This document shows positions 1 through 6,794 of a stretch of 21,147 nt of DNA, in pieces. The translations under genes and the position numbers were made by a program. This DNA is from JANXUC01 sp043749225. Lineage in GTDB: Bacteria; Acidobacteriota; Terriglobia; Terriglobales; Acidobacteriaceae. Each line of letters starts with the position of its first letter. Within the stretch, counting starts at the first letter, position 1. The notes under the pieces are model-generated. The model was not told the DNA's origin and searched no databases. It worked only from the letters and a program-made list of their open reading frames with translations. Location: positions 1 to 21,147 of the forward strand of contig JAYVEP010000254.1 in the NCBI GenBank assembly GCA_043749225.1. Direction: 5' to 3'.

Positions 1-396
1 CATCAGGTGATCATCCCGAACGTGCAAGCGCTGATTGCAATGAACCGCAAAACGCCGGAGCAGGCCATTCAGACACTGCAAGCGACAACACCCTATGAGA
101 TGGGCACCTTGCAGGGAATCCTCCCCATTTACCTGCGCGGCCTGGCTTACTTGCAAGCCAAGCGCGGCGGGGATGCTGTCGCGGAGTTTCAAAAGATCGT
201 AGACCATCGGGGAGTTAATCCTACGGCTCCCGAGCATTCGCTGGCACATCTTGGGTTAGGACGAGCTTACGTTCTGGCCGGGGACACGGCGAGGGCGAAA
301 GCGGCGTATCAGGATTTCTTCGCGCTATGGAAGGACGCCGATCCCGACGTTCCAATTTTGAAGCAGGCCCAGGCGGAGTACGCAAAACTGAAGTAG
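1..396 (+). CDS. C-terminal fragment of a TPR-repeat protein
   Basis: The frame is open from the first base of the window, so the start lies upstream. What is visible is about 131 residues of helical repeat: an ALIAMNRKTPEQAI helix pair, then LAHLGLGRAYVLAGDTARAK, a typical tetratricopeptide helix, ending in LWKDADPDVPILKQAQAEY. From family knowledge, that closing motif resembles the C-terminal tail of the large Ser/Thr protein kinases or transcription-factor-like proteins with TPR domains that are abundant in Acidobacteriota. The catalytic or DNA-binding part is not in the window, so only the TPR (protein-protein interaction) role can be stated. It ends 28 bp before the alpha-galactosidase start on the same strand. 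Confidence 0.8.
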   Translation, partial: HQVIIPNVQALIAMNRKTPEQAIQTLQATTPYEMGTLQGILPIYLRGLAYLQAKRGGDAVAEFQKIVDHRGVNPTAPEHSLAHLGLGRAYVLAGDTARAKAAYQDFFALWKDADPDVPILKQAQAEYAKLK

Positions 397-424
397 GCGA
401 ATCAGGCGGAAAAAGGACACGTCC

Positions 425-1612
425 ATGAAACTTGTGAGAATTGCAATCTTGATCGCTGTTGCTGCCTTCTCAATTCCGCAACATCTTTTCGGGCAGGAGA
501 TTTTGGCCAGCACGCCGCCGATGGGATGGAATAGTTGGAACAAGTTTGGCTGCAATGTGGATGAAAACCTGATTCGTCAAACCGCCGACGCGATGGTGAA
601 ATCCGGCATGAAAGACGCTGGCTACCAGTACGTCGTCATTGACGACTGCTGGCAAACTTCGCGCGATAAAGATGGGAATATTATTGCGGATACGGAACAT
701 TTTCCTTCCGGCATCAAGGCTCTCGCCGACTACGTTCACTCCAAGGGATTGAAGTTCGGTATCTACTCCGATGCAGGCGAGAAGACTTGCGCGGGACGTC
801 CCGCTAGCCGCGGACACGAATTCCAGGATGCCCGACAATACGCGGCGTGGGGCGTTGACTACCTGAAATACGACTGGTGCAATACCACCACGCAGGATGC
901 TCGCGCTTCTTACGCGCTGATGCGGGATGCGCTGACTGCTGCAGGCAGGCCGATTGTTTTCAGCATGTGCGAATGGGGTACGGCGAAGCCCTGGCTTTGG
1001 GGCAAGGGAGTGGGTAATCTTTGGCGCACCACCGGCGACATTCAGGATCGATGGCAGGGCAAGAAAGAATGGAAACCCGGCGACTGTTGCAGTAACGGCA
1101 TGCTCGACATCCTGGATGAGGAAGACGGCCTGGAATCTTACGCCGGGCCGGGACATTGGAACGATCCGGACATGATGGAAGTTGGGAACGGCGGAATGAC
1201 GCTGCCGGAATATCATGCGCACTTCAGCCTGTGGGCGATTCTTGCGGCGCCGCTAATCTCTGGCAATGATCTGCGTGATATGAAACCGGAGATTGCAGAA
1301 ATTTTGCTGAACAAAGAAGTGATCGCCGTTGACCAAGACAAATTGGGGCGACAGGGTCGCCGCGTGCGGAAAAATGGCGATCTGGAAGTTTGGGCGCGTC
1401 CGCTGGAAGGCGGCAATCGTTCCGCGGTGTTGTTGAACCGGGGGACGGTGGAGAAATCTATCGCGGTGAAGTGGGGGGACCTGGATTATCCCGGTCAAAT
1501 GTCGGCGGATGTGCGGGATCTGTGGCAGAAGAAGGATCTGGGGAAATTCAGAGGTGAATTTTCCGCACAGGTAGGGCCACACTCTGCGGTGATGATTACG
1601 ATCAAGCCGTAA
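425..1612 (+). CDS. Secreted alpha-galactosidase, glycoside hydrolase family 27
   Basis: The 395-aa protein starts with a hydrophobic signal peptide (about residues 1-23, ending near FGQ), so it is probably exported. The mature part opens with PPMGWNSWNKFGC, the GH27 entry motif, followed by VIDDCWQ (71-77). The catalytic nucleophile is D150 in YLKYDWC and the acid/base is D205 in WRTTGDI. GPGHWNDPDM (241-250) is another family hallmark. A C-terminal beta domain follows from about residue 305. The enzyme should release terminal alpha-1,6- or alpha-1,4-linked galactose (melibiose, raffinose, galactomannan side chains). N-acetylgalactosaminidase specificity cannot be excluded from motifs. The ATG at 425 has an AAGGA-type ribosome-binding site about 9 nt upstream. 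Length is normal for bacterial GH27. Confidence 0.93.
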   Translation: MKLVRIAILIAVAAFSIPQHLFGQEILASTPPMGWNSWNKFGCNVDENLIRQTADAMVKSGMKDAGYQYVVIDDCWQTSRDKDGNIIADTEHFPSGIKALADYVHSKGLKFGIYSDAGEKTCAGRPASRGHEFQDARQYAAWGVDYLKYDWCNTTTQDARASYALMRDALTAAGRPIVFSMCEWGTAKPWLWGKGVGNLWRTTGDIQDRWQGKKEWKPGDCCSNGMLDILDEEDGLESYAGPGHWNDPDMMEVGNGGMTLPEYHAHFSLWAILAAPLISGNDLRDMKPEIAEILLNKEVIAVDQDKLGRQGRRVRKNGDLEVWARPLEGGNRSAVLLNRGTVEKSIAVKWGDLDYPGQMSADVRDLWQKKDLGKFRGEFSAQVGPHSAVMITIKP

Positions 1613-1637
1613 ACGCGGAAGTTTTTAGCGAAGCAAG

Positions 1638-1677
1638 AGAGCCTGATTCCGGGGAGAGCAAACCGGAATTAGGCTCT
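1638..1677 (+). terminator. Rho-independent-like terminator after the alpha-galactosidase
   Basis: A 15-bp stem (1638-1652 with 1663-1677, one G-T wobble) closes a 10-nt loop and is followed by TTCCATTT. It lies 25 bp after the GH27 stop codon. The downstream T tract is short, so termination strength is uncertain. Confidence 0.6.
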
Positions 1678-1796
1678 TCCATTTCAAGCTACAGCACAAT
1701 ATTTCCGCGTTAGTTTGCGGTCTGCTGGCGCCAGTCCGCGATCACTAGTGCCGCTTTTCTTGCCTGCGGCTGCATCTCTGCTGTACCTTGACCTGA

Positions 1797-2441
1797 GTGG
1801 ATCATCCTTGTTCGAGTTGCGGCATCGCTGTCGCCGACGGAGCGCCGTTTTGCTCCAATTGCCGTGCCCCCCAGATTCGGTTCGTGCTGCGCGAACCGGA
1901 GATAGCCTCACCCAACATCGAAACCCTTGACGATGAGGTCTCACCAGCGTCTACGCGGCTGGTGTGGCCGAAGGTCTTCTACGCTGCATTCTTGGGGGGC
2001 GTCTTCTCGGCTGTGGCCATGAAATTCCTATTCGGATTGTTGGGACTAGGTTTCATTGCCGGGGGAGTGATTGCAGTGTATGCCTACCGACGGCGGGTGC
2101 CGGGTGCGGTCCTGAGTCTGGGGTCGGGAGTAAAACTGGGCGCTGTCTGCGGTCTTTTCGGATTTTTGGTCTTTTGTGGATTGGCCATGGTCGAGATCCG
2201 GGTGACCCACAAAGGAGGGGAGATTCGGCAGGCTATTTTTGCCTCGATGGACAAAACGGTGCAAAATGCCGATCCACAAATGCAGCAGCAGGTTCAGGAA
2301 ATGGCCGAACGTTTCAAGACTCCGGAAGGATTTGTGGCGTTGATGCTGTTCACGGCTGCTATTGTGTGTGCTCTTTTCGTCTTTTTTTCGATCCTTGGCG
2401 GTGCAATCGGATCCAGTATGACGCGGCGAAAGCCCGGTTAA
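1797..2441 (+). CDS. Zinc-ribbon membrane protein of unknown function
   Basis: A 214-aa protein with a GTG start. It opens with CSSCG (5-9) and CSNC (19-22), a four-cysteine zinc-ribbon pattern of the kind often found at the N-terminus of small bacterial membrane proteins. Two or three hydrophobic segments follow (about 60-95 and 110-130), then a soluble Gln-rich stretch (MQQQVQEMAERF) and a last membrane span (about 178-202). No enzymatic motif is seen. No strong ribosome-binding site precedes the GTG, but an in-frame start further down would cut into the zinc ribbon, so this start is favoured. Similar proteins are usually listed as zinc-ribbon domain-containing hypotheticals. It lies upstream of pyrR with 55 bp between stop and start, but nothing ties it to pyrimidine metabolism. 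Confidence 0.75.
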   Translation: MDHPCSSCGIAVADGAPFCSNCRAPQIRFVLREPEIASPNIETLDDEVSPASTRLVWPKVFYAAFLGGVFSAVAMKFLFGLLGLGFIAGGVIAVYAYRRRVPGAVLSLGSGVKLGAVCGLFGFLVFCGLAMVEIRVTHKGGEIRQAIFASMDKTVQNADPQMQQQVQEMAERFKTPEGFVALMLFTAAIVCALFVFFSILGGAIGSSMTRRKPG

Positions 2442-2457
2442 CCTCCCCCCTGACAAG

Positions 2458-2487
2458 TTGCTCCCAAGGCTTTCCTCCGCGTATGAT
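2458..2487 (+). promoter_or_regulatory. Candidate sigma70 promoter for pyrR
   Basis: TTGCTC (2458-2463) and TATGAT (2482-2487) are separated by 18 bp. This would place the transcript start within about 5-10 nt of the ATG at 2497, giving a very short leader and no room for a PyrR-type attenuator. Based on motif matching only. Confidence 0.3.
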
Positions 2488-2496
2488 CCTGAGTTC

Positions 2497-3072
2497 ATGC
2501 CTAGCCGACCGGTTCAGCGCCCAGCGCATTTACGAGAGAAAACCCAGCTGATGTCACCCTCGGAAATCGAGCGCACGCTGGTGCGTCTGGCGCACGAAAT
2601 CAACGAGCGCAATAACGGGGTCAAAGATCTGGCGCTGGTGGGGATTCGGCGCCGGGGCGTGCCGCTCGCGCAGCGTTTGGCGAAACTGCTGCAACGTATT
2701 GAGCACAAAGAGATTCCGGTGGGGACGCTGGATATCAGCCTGTATCGCGACGATTTGACGACACTGGGGCCGAAAGCAGTGGTAAATAAGGGCGAAATCG
2801 GGATTACGGTCACAGACAAGGTTATTGTGCTGGTGGACGACGTCCTCTACACCGGGCGTACGACGCGGGCGGCGATGGAAGCACTGTTTGCGCACGGTAG
2901 GCCACGGCTGGTGCAGCTCTGCGTGTTGATTGACCGAGGACACCGCGAGTTGCCGGTGGAAGCGACCTACGTAGGGCGTAAGATTCAGACCTCGGACAGT
3001 GAAATTATCGAAGTGCAGCTGAATGAATTGGATGAGGCAGAGAAAGTTCTGCTCATTGAGAAAGTAAGTTAG
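2497..3072 (+). CDS. pyrR: PyrR: pyrimidine regulatory protein / uracil phosphoribosyltransferase
   Basis: The 191-aa protein matches the PyrR family throughout: ERTLVRLAHEINERNNGVKDLALVGIRRRG, the IDISLYRDDL-like segment LDISLYRDDLTTLGP, the PRPP-binding loop VLVDDVLYTGRTTRA (111-125) and DRGHRELP (146-153). Family proteins bind pyr mRNA in a UMP-dependent way to control attenuation, and many also convert uracil plus PRPP to UMP. The frame is open from a TTG at 2458, but the ATG at 2497 gives a length closer to the roughly 180-aa family norm and is preferred. The ATG at 2551 would remove part of the first helix region. It heads the pyrR-pyrB-pyrC cluster. No convincing PyrR-binding leader was found here, so RNA-based control of this cluster is unproven. 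Confidence 0.93.
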   Translation: MPSRPVQRPAHLREKTQLMSPSEIERTLVRLAHEINERNNGVKDLALVGIRRRGVPLAQRLAKLLQRIEHKEIPVGTLDISLYRDDLTTLGPKAVVNKGEIGITVTDKVIVLVDDVLYTGRTTRAAMEALFAHGRPRLVQLCVLIDRGHRELPVEATYVGRKIQTSDSEIIEVQLNELDEAEKVLLIEKVS

Positions 3073-3089
3073 GGCGTAGTTAGGTAGCG

Positions 3090-3160
3090 CCCCTTACCTC
3101 TGGGGCTAAAGGCCGGGATATTGGGTGGCTTTTGCGGCGGTAAAGCGTCGCACTACCTTA
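3090..3160. repeat. Degenerate palindromic dispersed repeat between pyrR and pyrB
   Basis: The 119-bp pyrR-pyrB gap contains CCTCTGGGGCTAAAGGCC (3097-3114). On the other strand this reads close to the CGGCTTTAGCCCCTGAGG segment found inside the RNase R gene at 8892-8910. It looks like a decayed member of a short interspersed repeat family. The rest of the gap shows no clear promoter. Confidence 0.4.
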
Positions 3161-3191
3161 GTTCGAGATATACGCAACAGTTCAGCACCGT

Positions 3192-4106
3192 ATGAATACT
3201 CCAGCACGCGGCTCGCTTCTGAGCATTGAGCACCTGCCAACTCGCGATATAGAAGCCATCCTGAAGCTGGCGGGACGGATAAAGCCTGCGCATCCGCGTC
3301 CGCTGCTGCGAGGAAAGCGGGTAGGGCTCCTGTTTTATGAAACTTCGACGCGGACGCGGGCGTCGTTTGAAGTTGCCGCCAAATCGCTGGGCGCAATCAC
3401 GACGCTGATCCAGACTTCTGGTTCCAGTATTGAAAAGGGAGAATCGCTGCTCGATACGGGATATACGTTGAGCGCCATCGGAGCCGACGTTATAGTTCTC
3501 CGCCATCCGAATTCGGGTGCGCCAAATTTATTGGCACAGCATCTGGATATTCCCATTATTAACGCTGGCGATGGCATGCATGAACATCCTTCGCAGGCTC
3601 TGCTGGATGCATATACGATTCTGCGTCACAAGAAGAAGATCGCTGGCCTGCAGGTAGCGATCATTGGAGATATTTTCCATAGCCGGGTGGCGCGTTCCAA
3701 TATTCATCTGCTGAGCAAGTTGGGCGCGAAGATGACTTTGTGCGGTCCTCCGGAGTTGGTGCCGGAATTGGCGACTACACTTGCGACTGGACTGAAACTG
3801 GCACGTCACGTGGAGGATGCGGTTCGTGGAGCGGATGTTGTCATGTTGCTGAGGGTGCAAAAAGAGCGACTCGCGGGGCTGAAGCTGCACGCTTTCGATT
3901 ACATTGCGCGCTATCAAATGACGCCGGCGCGGTTGAAGCTGGCAAAGCGCGATGCCATCCTGATGCACCCCGGTCCGGCCATTCGTGGAATGGAACTGGA
4001 AGGCGATTTGGCGGACGCGCCGCAATCCGTGATTCGCGAAGAAGTGCAGAACGGTGTGCCGGTCCGCATGGCGATTTTGGCGCGCGCCGTGGGAAAGGCG
4101 CGATAG
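3192..4106 (+). CDS. pyrB: Aspartate carbamoyltransferase catalytic subunit
   Basis: A 304-aa ATCase catalytic chain, which condenses carbamoyl phosphate with L-aspartate in the second step of pyrimidine synthesis. The carbamoyl-phosphate loop is ETSTRTR (50-56). The mobile active-site Lys is K82 in SIEKGES. HPSQALLD (132-139) matches the HPTQ motif, and HPGPAIRG (259-266) is the C-terminal ATCase signature that separates it from ornithine carbamoyltransferase. Length is standard. No pyrI regulatory-chain gene follows, so it is probably the unregulated or dihydroorotase-associated type. It ends 8 bp before the pyrC ATG, which indicates one transcript. Confidence 0.96.
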   Translation: MNTPARGSLLSIEHLPTRDIEAILKLAGRIKPAHPRPLLRGKRVGLLFYETSTRTRASFEVAAKSLGAITTLIQTSGSSIEKGESLLDTGYTLSAIGADVIVLRHPNSGAPNLLAQHLDIPIINAGDGMHEHPSQALLDAYTILRHKKKIAGLQVAIIGDIFHSRVARSNIHLLSKLGAKMTLCGPPELVPELATTLATGLKLARHVEDAVRGADVVMLLRVQKERLAGLKLHAFDYIARYQMTPARLKLAKRDAILMHPGPAIRGMELEGDLADAPQSVIREEVQNGVPVRMAILARAVGKAR

Positions 4107-4114
4107 GAAAATTC

Positions 4115-5416
4115 ATGCCTGAGAAATCCAAATCGAACAGCTTGCTGATCAAGGGCGGACACTTGATCGACCCGGCGCAGAATATTGATGCGCCTATGGA
4201 CGTTTTGCTGCGCGATGGCCGCGTGGCCGAGGTTGCCGCGCCTGGTAAAATTCGAGGCGGCGCCGATGCGAAATTCAATGCTCGCGGTCTCGTCGTTGCG
4301 CCTGGCTTTATCGATCTGCATGTGCACCTGCGCGAGCCGGGGCAGGGTTACAAGGAAACAGTCGCAACTGGAACCGCTGCTGCCGCTGCCGGAGGCTTCA
4401 CTTCTGTCTGCTGCATGCCGAACACGAATCCGGTGATTGATTCCGCGGAATGGGTCTCGTGGCTGCTGCATCCGGATCGCGGAGCTGTCGTGAATGTGTT
4501 TCCGGTGGCCGCAGCAACGCTGGCTAGCCGGGGAGCGACGCTGACGGATTTTCGTGCCCTGCATCGTGCAGGGGCGGTCGCCGTGACTGACGACGGTAAG
4601 CCTGTACTGGATGACAAAGTGATGCGCGATGCCTTGCGGCTTTCGTCTGACTTGAACATCACCGTGGTGCAGCACGCTGAAGATACGCGCGCGACCGAAG
4701 GCTGCCCGATGCAGGAAGGGCCAACGTCATTCCGGCTCGGCTTGCGCGGCAGCAAGGCTTCTGCCGAAGCTGATGTGGTCGAGCGTGACGTGCAACTCGC
4801 GCAGTCTACTGGTGGGCGATTGCATGTTGCGCATCTTTCGGCTGAAGGTTCGTTGACTGCCGTACGTCGCGCGAAACGCGCCAAGGCTCGCGTGACTTGT
4901 GAAGTTACGCCGCACCACTTCACTCTCACGGACGCTGACATTCGCGATTACGATACGCTCTTCAAGATGAATCCGCCGTTGCGCTCGGCGGCGGACGTGG
5001 AAGCTCTGATTGCTGGCATCGCGGATGGTACGGTGGATGCGATAGCAACCGACCACGCACCCCACGCTGCTTACGAAAAGAATCAGGAATTCGATCGCGC
5101 GCCGTTCGGGATTACTGGGCTGGAAACCGCGCTGGGTCTGGCCATTACGCGCTTGCACAAGGAGCGCCAGATTCCGCTGATGCGCATTGTCGAGTTGTTT
5201 ACTTCGGGGGCCGCTCGCGTTTTCGATCTGCAAGCACGAGGTACATTGGCTAAGGGCGCGCACGGGGACGTAACGATTTTTGACCCGAAGAAACGCTGGA
5301 CTTACGACGCTGCAAAATCACTGTCGAAATCGCACAACTCGCCGTTTGATGGGTGGTCGTTCACGGGAAAAGTGGTGGCGACGATAGTTGGTGGACGGAT
5401 CGTTTACAAAACTTAG
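4115..5416 (+). CDS. pyrC: Dihydroorotase, type I
   Basis: A 433-aa dihydroorotase that closes N-carbamoyl-L-aspartate to dihydroorotate. Metal ligands are visible: H69 and H71 in DLHVHLR, D159/D160 in VTDDGKP, H187 in VQHAED, H240 in LHVAHLS and D313 in IATDHAPH. This complete set argues for an active enzyme and not the inactive PyrX-type partner. GFTSVCCMPNTNP (94-106) is a family hallmark. The frame extends upstream through pyrB to 3740, but that is out-of-frame overlap. The ATG at 4115, 8 bp after the pyrB stop, gives the usual length. Adjacent pyrB-pyrC genes fit the known ATCase-dihydroorotase complexes of deep-branching bacteria. Confidence 0.96.
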   Translation: MPEKSKSNSLLIKGGHLIDPAQNIDAPMDVLLRDGRVAEVAAPGKIRGGADAKFNARGLVVAPGFIDLHVHLREPGQGYKETVATGTAAAAAGGFTSVCCMPNTNPVIDSAEWVSWLLHPDRGAVVNVFPVAAATLASRGATLTDFRALHRAGAVAVTDDGKPVLDDKVMRDALRLSSDLNITVVQHAEDTRATEGCPMQEGPTSFRLGLRGSKASAEADVVERDVQLAQSTGGRLHVAHLSAEGSLTAVRRAKRAKARVTCEVTPHHFTLTDADIRDYDTLFKMNPPLRSAADVEALIAGIADGTVDAIATDHAPHAAYEKNQEFDRAPFGITGLETALGLAITRLHKERQIPLMRIVELFTSGAARVFDLQARGTLAKGAHGDVTIFDPKKRWTYDAAKSLSKSHNSPFDGWSFTGKVVATIVGGRIVYKT

Positions 5417-5458
5417 TTAGTCCGGAGCTACTTCGCCTAAAAACTTTTGCCAAGAGCA

Positions 5459-5477
5459 CACAGGCGAGTCGCCTGTG
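5459..5477. repeat. Short palindrome between convergent pyrC and kbl
   Basis: CACAGGCGA and TCGCCTGTG form a perfect 9-bp inverted repeat around a single base (so a 7-bp stem with a 5-nt loop if folded). It sits in the 76-bp gap between convergent genes. It may serve as a bidirectional terminator, and its form resembles REP-like dispersed palindromes. Confidence 0.5.
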
Positions 5478-5492
5478 GCTACGTGATTCTCG

Positions 5493-6707
5493 CTAGTTCA
5501 GAATCCCCATCTTTTTTCCAACCTTCTTCAATACCTCTAACGCTTGGTCGAGCTGTTCTCTCGTGTGCGTAGCAGTCATAATCGTGCGGATGCGGGCTTT
5601 CCCTTCTGGCACAGTCGGAAACGCGATGCCTGTTCCGAGTACGCCTTCTTTGAAGAGCTCGCGCGAGAATTCCATCGTAAGTTTTCCGTCGCCAATGATG
5701 ATTGGTGTGATCGGCGTTTCGCTGGCGGGTGTGGTCACGCCGCCAATGTTGAAGCCAAGCAGACCAAGTTCCTTCTTGAAGTAGTGGGTGTTCTCCCAGA
5801 GCTTCTCCATCAACTGTGGTTCCTGCTCTAGAACATCGAAGGCAGCGATGCAGGTTGCAGCTACGGACGGGGGGTGCGAAGTGGAGAACAGAAATGGACG
5901 GGCGCGGTGATACAGAAACTCAATGAAATCGCGACTGCCACAAACGTAGCCGCCAAGAGCGCCAATGGCTTTGGAAAGTGTGCCGACTTGAATATCCACG
6001 CGGCCATGCACTTTAAAGTGGTCAATGGTGCCGCGACCGTTGCGCCCCAGAACGCCGGAAGAATGGGCGTCGTCGACCATCATGATGGCGCCGTACTTTT
6101 CTGCAGCATCACACAACGCGGGTAGCGGGCCGATGTCGCCGTCCATGGAGAAGACGCCGTCGGTGATCAACAACTTGCGGCCGGGCTGATCCTTCACGCT
6201 GGCTAGCTGCTCTTCGGCATGGGCGGCGTCTTTGTGACGAAATACTAGAATCTTGGCTCGGGAGAGGCGGCAGCCATCAATGATGGAGGCGTGGTTGAGT
6301 TCGTCGGAAATAATGAAATCTTCCTTGCCCAGAAGCGCGGAAACTGTTCCGGCGTTGGCCGTAAAGCCCGACTGAAAAACCACGCAGGCTTCCACGTTCT
6401 TGAAGCGAGCGATTTTTTCTTCCAGCTCCATGTGAATCTTCATGGTGCCGGCGATGGTGCGCACGGCTCCCGAACCGACACCGTAGATGCGAGTAGCTTC
6501 CAGCGCCGCCTCGCGAAGCTTGGGGTGCGTGGTCAGGCCGAGGTAGTTGTTGGAAGCCAGATTGATGACTTTCTTGCCGTCAAACGTACAGACCGCAGCT
6601 TGTTCGTTTTCAAGAACGCGCAAGCGGAAGTAGGTGCCTTTTGCTTTTAACTCGTCGAGCTGGGTGGTGAGATAAGAGAGCGGGTTCGTGCGGGTTGCGG
6701 TCGGCAT
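5493..6707 (-). CDS. kbl: Glycine C-acetyltransferase (2-amino-3-ketobutyrate CoA ligase) or close alpha-oxoamine synthase
   Basis: The 404-aa protein is a fold-type I PLP enzyme of the alpha-oxoamine synthase family. The PLP Lys is K246 in GTLSKAIGALGGY. The cofactor-contacting pair is D212/H215 in VDDAHSSG. NNYLGL (53-58) and HASIIDG (139-145) are family motifs. The overall pattern, especially SGAVRTIAGT and FQSGFTANAG, fits KBL better than BioF, HemA or serine palmitoyltransferase. KBL converts 2-amino-3-ketobutyrate plus CoA to glycine and acetyl-CoA in threonine breakdown. No threonine dehydrogenase (tdh) lies next to it, so the exact substrate is an inference. A GAGG ribosome-binding site precedes the ATG. 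It is divergent from the RNase R gene. Confidence 0.85.
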   Translation of the reverse strand: MPTATRTNPLSYLTTQLDELKAKGTYFRLRVLENEQAAVCTFDGKKVINLASNNYLGLTTHPKLREAALEATRIYGVGSGAVRTIAGTMKIHMELEEKIARFKNVEACVVFQSGFTANAGTVSALLGKEDFIISDELNHASIIDGCRLSRAKILVFRHKDAAHAEEQLASVKDQPGRKLLITDGVFSMDGDIGPLPALCDAAEKYGAIMMVDDAHSSGVLGRNGRGTIDHFKVHGRVDIQVGTLSKAIGALGGYVCGSRDFIEFLYHRARPFLFSTSHPPSVAATCIAAFDVLEQEPQLMEKLWENTHYFKKELGLLGFNIGGVTTPASETPITPIIIGDGKLTMEFSRELFKEGVLGTGIAFPTVPEGKARIRTIMTATHTREQLDQALEVLKKVGKKMGILN

Positions 6708-6733
6708 GAAGGAAACCTCGGTTCGTGAAAGAA

Positions 6734-6761
6734 TTGGAGCGACAACCGTTTAGTGTAATAC
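6734..6761 (+). promoter_or_regulatory. Candidate promoter for RNase R
   Basis: TTGGAG (6734-6739) and TAATAC (6756-6761), 16 bp apart, lie in the 87-bp gap between divergent kbl and rnr, about 33 bp before the rnr ATG. Motif match only. Confidence 0.3.
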
Positions 6762-6794
6762 CGAAGGCATGGTTAGGATCACCGACAAACGCAA

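Noticed and set aside
470..1222. 250-codon minus-strand frame within the alpha-galactosidase gene
   Set aside because: It is antisense to a gene with all GH27 motifs, shows no protein-like pattern and is explained by codon bias.
3073..3191. PyrR-binding attenuator before pyrB
   Set aside because: The gap lacks the conserved PyrR anti-antiterminator sequence and a terminator with a T tract. The hairpin seen (CCCC/GGGG) belongs to a dispersed repeat.
3740..4114. Extension of the pyrC frame upstream, giving a 558-aa protein
   Set aside because: The extra 125 codons lie out of frame over the end of pyrB and have no dihydroorotase similarity. The ATG at 4115 gives the normal family length.
3914..4675. 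253-codon minus-strand frame over pyrB and pyrC
   Set aside because: Antisense shadow of two certain genes; no ribosome-binding site or recognisable motif.
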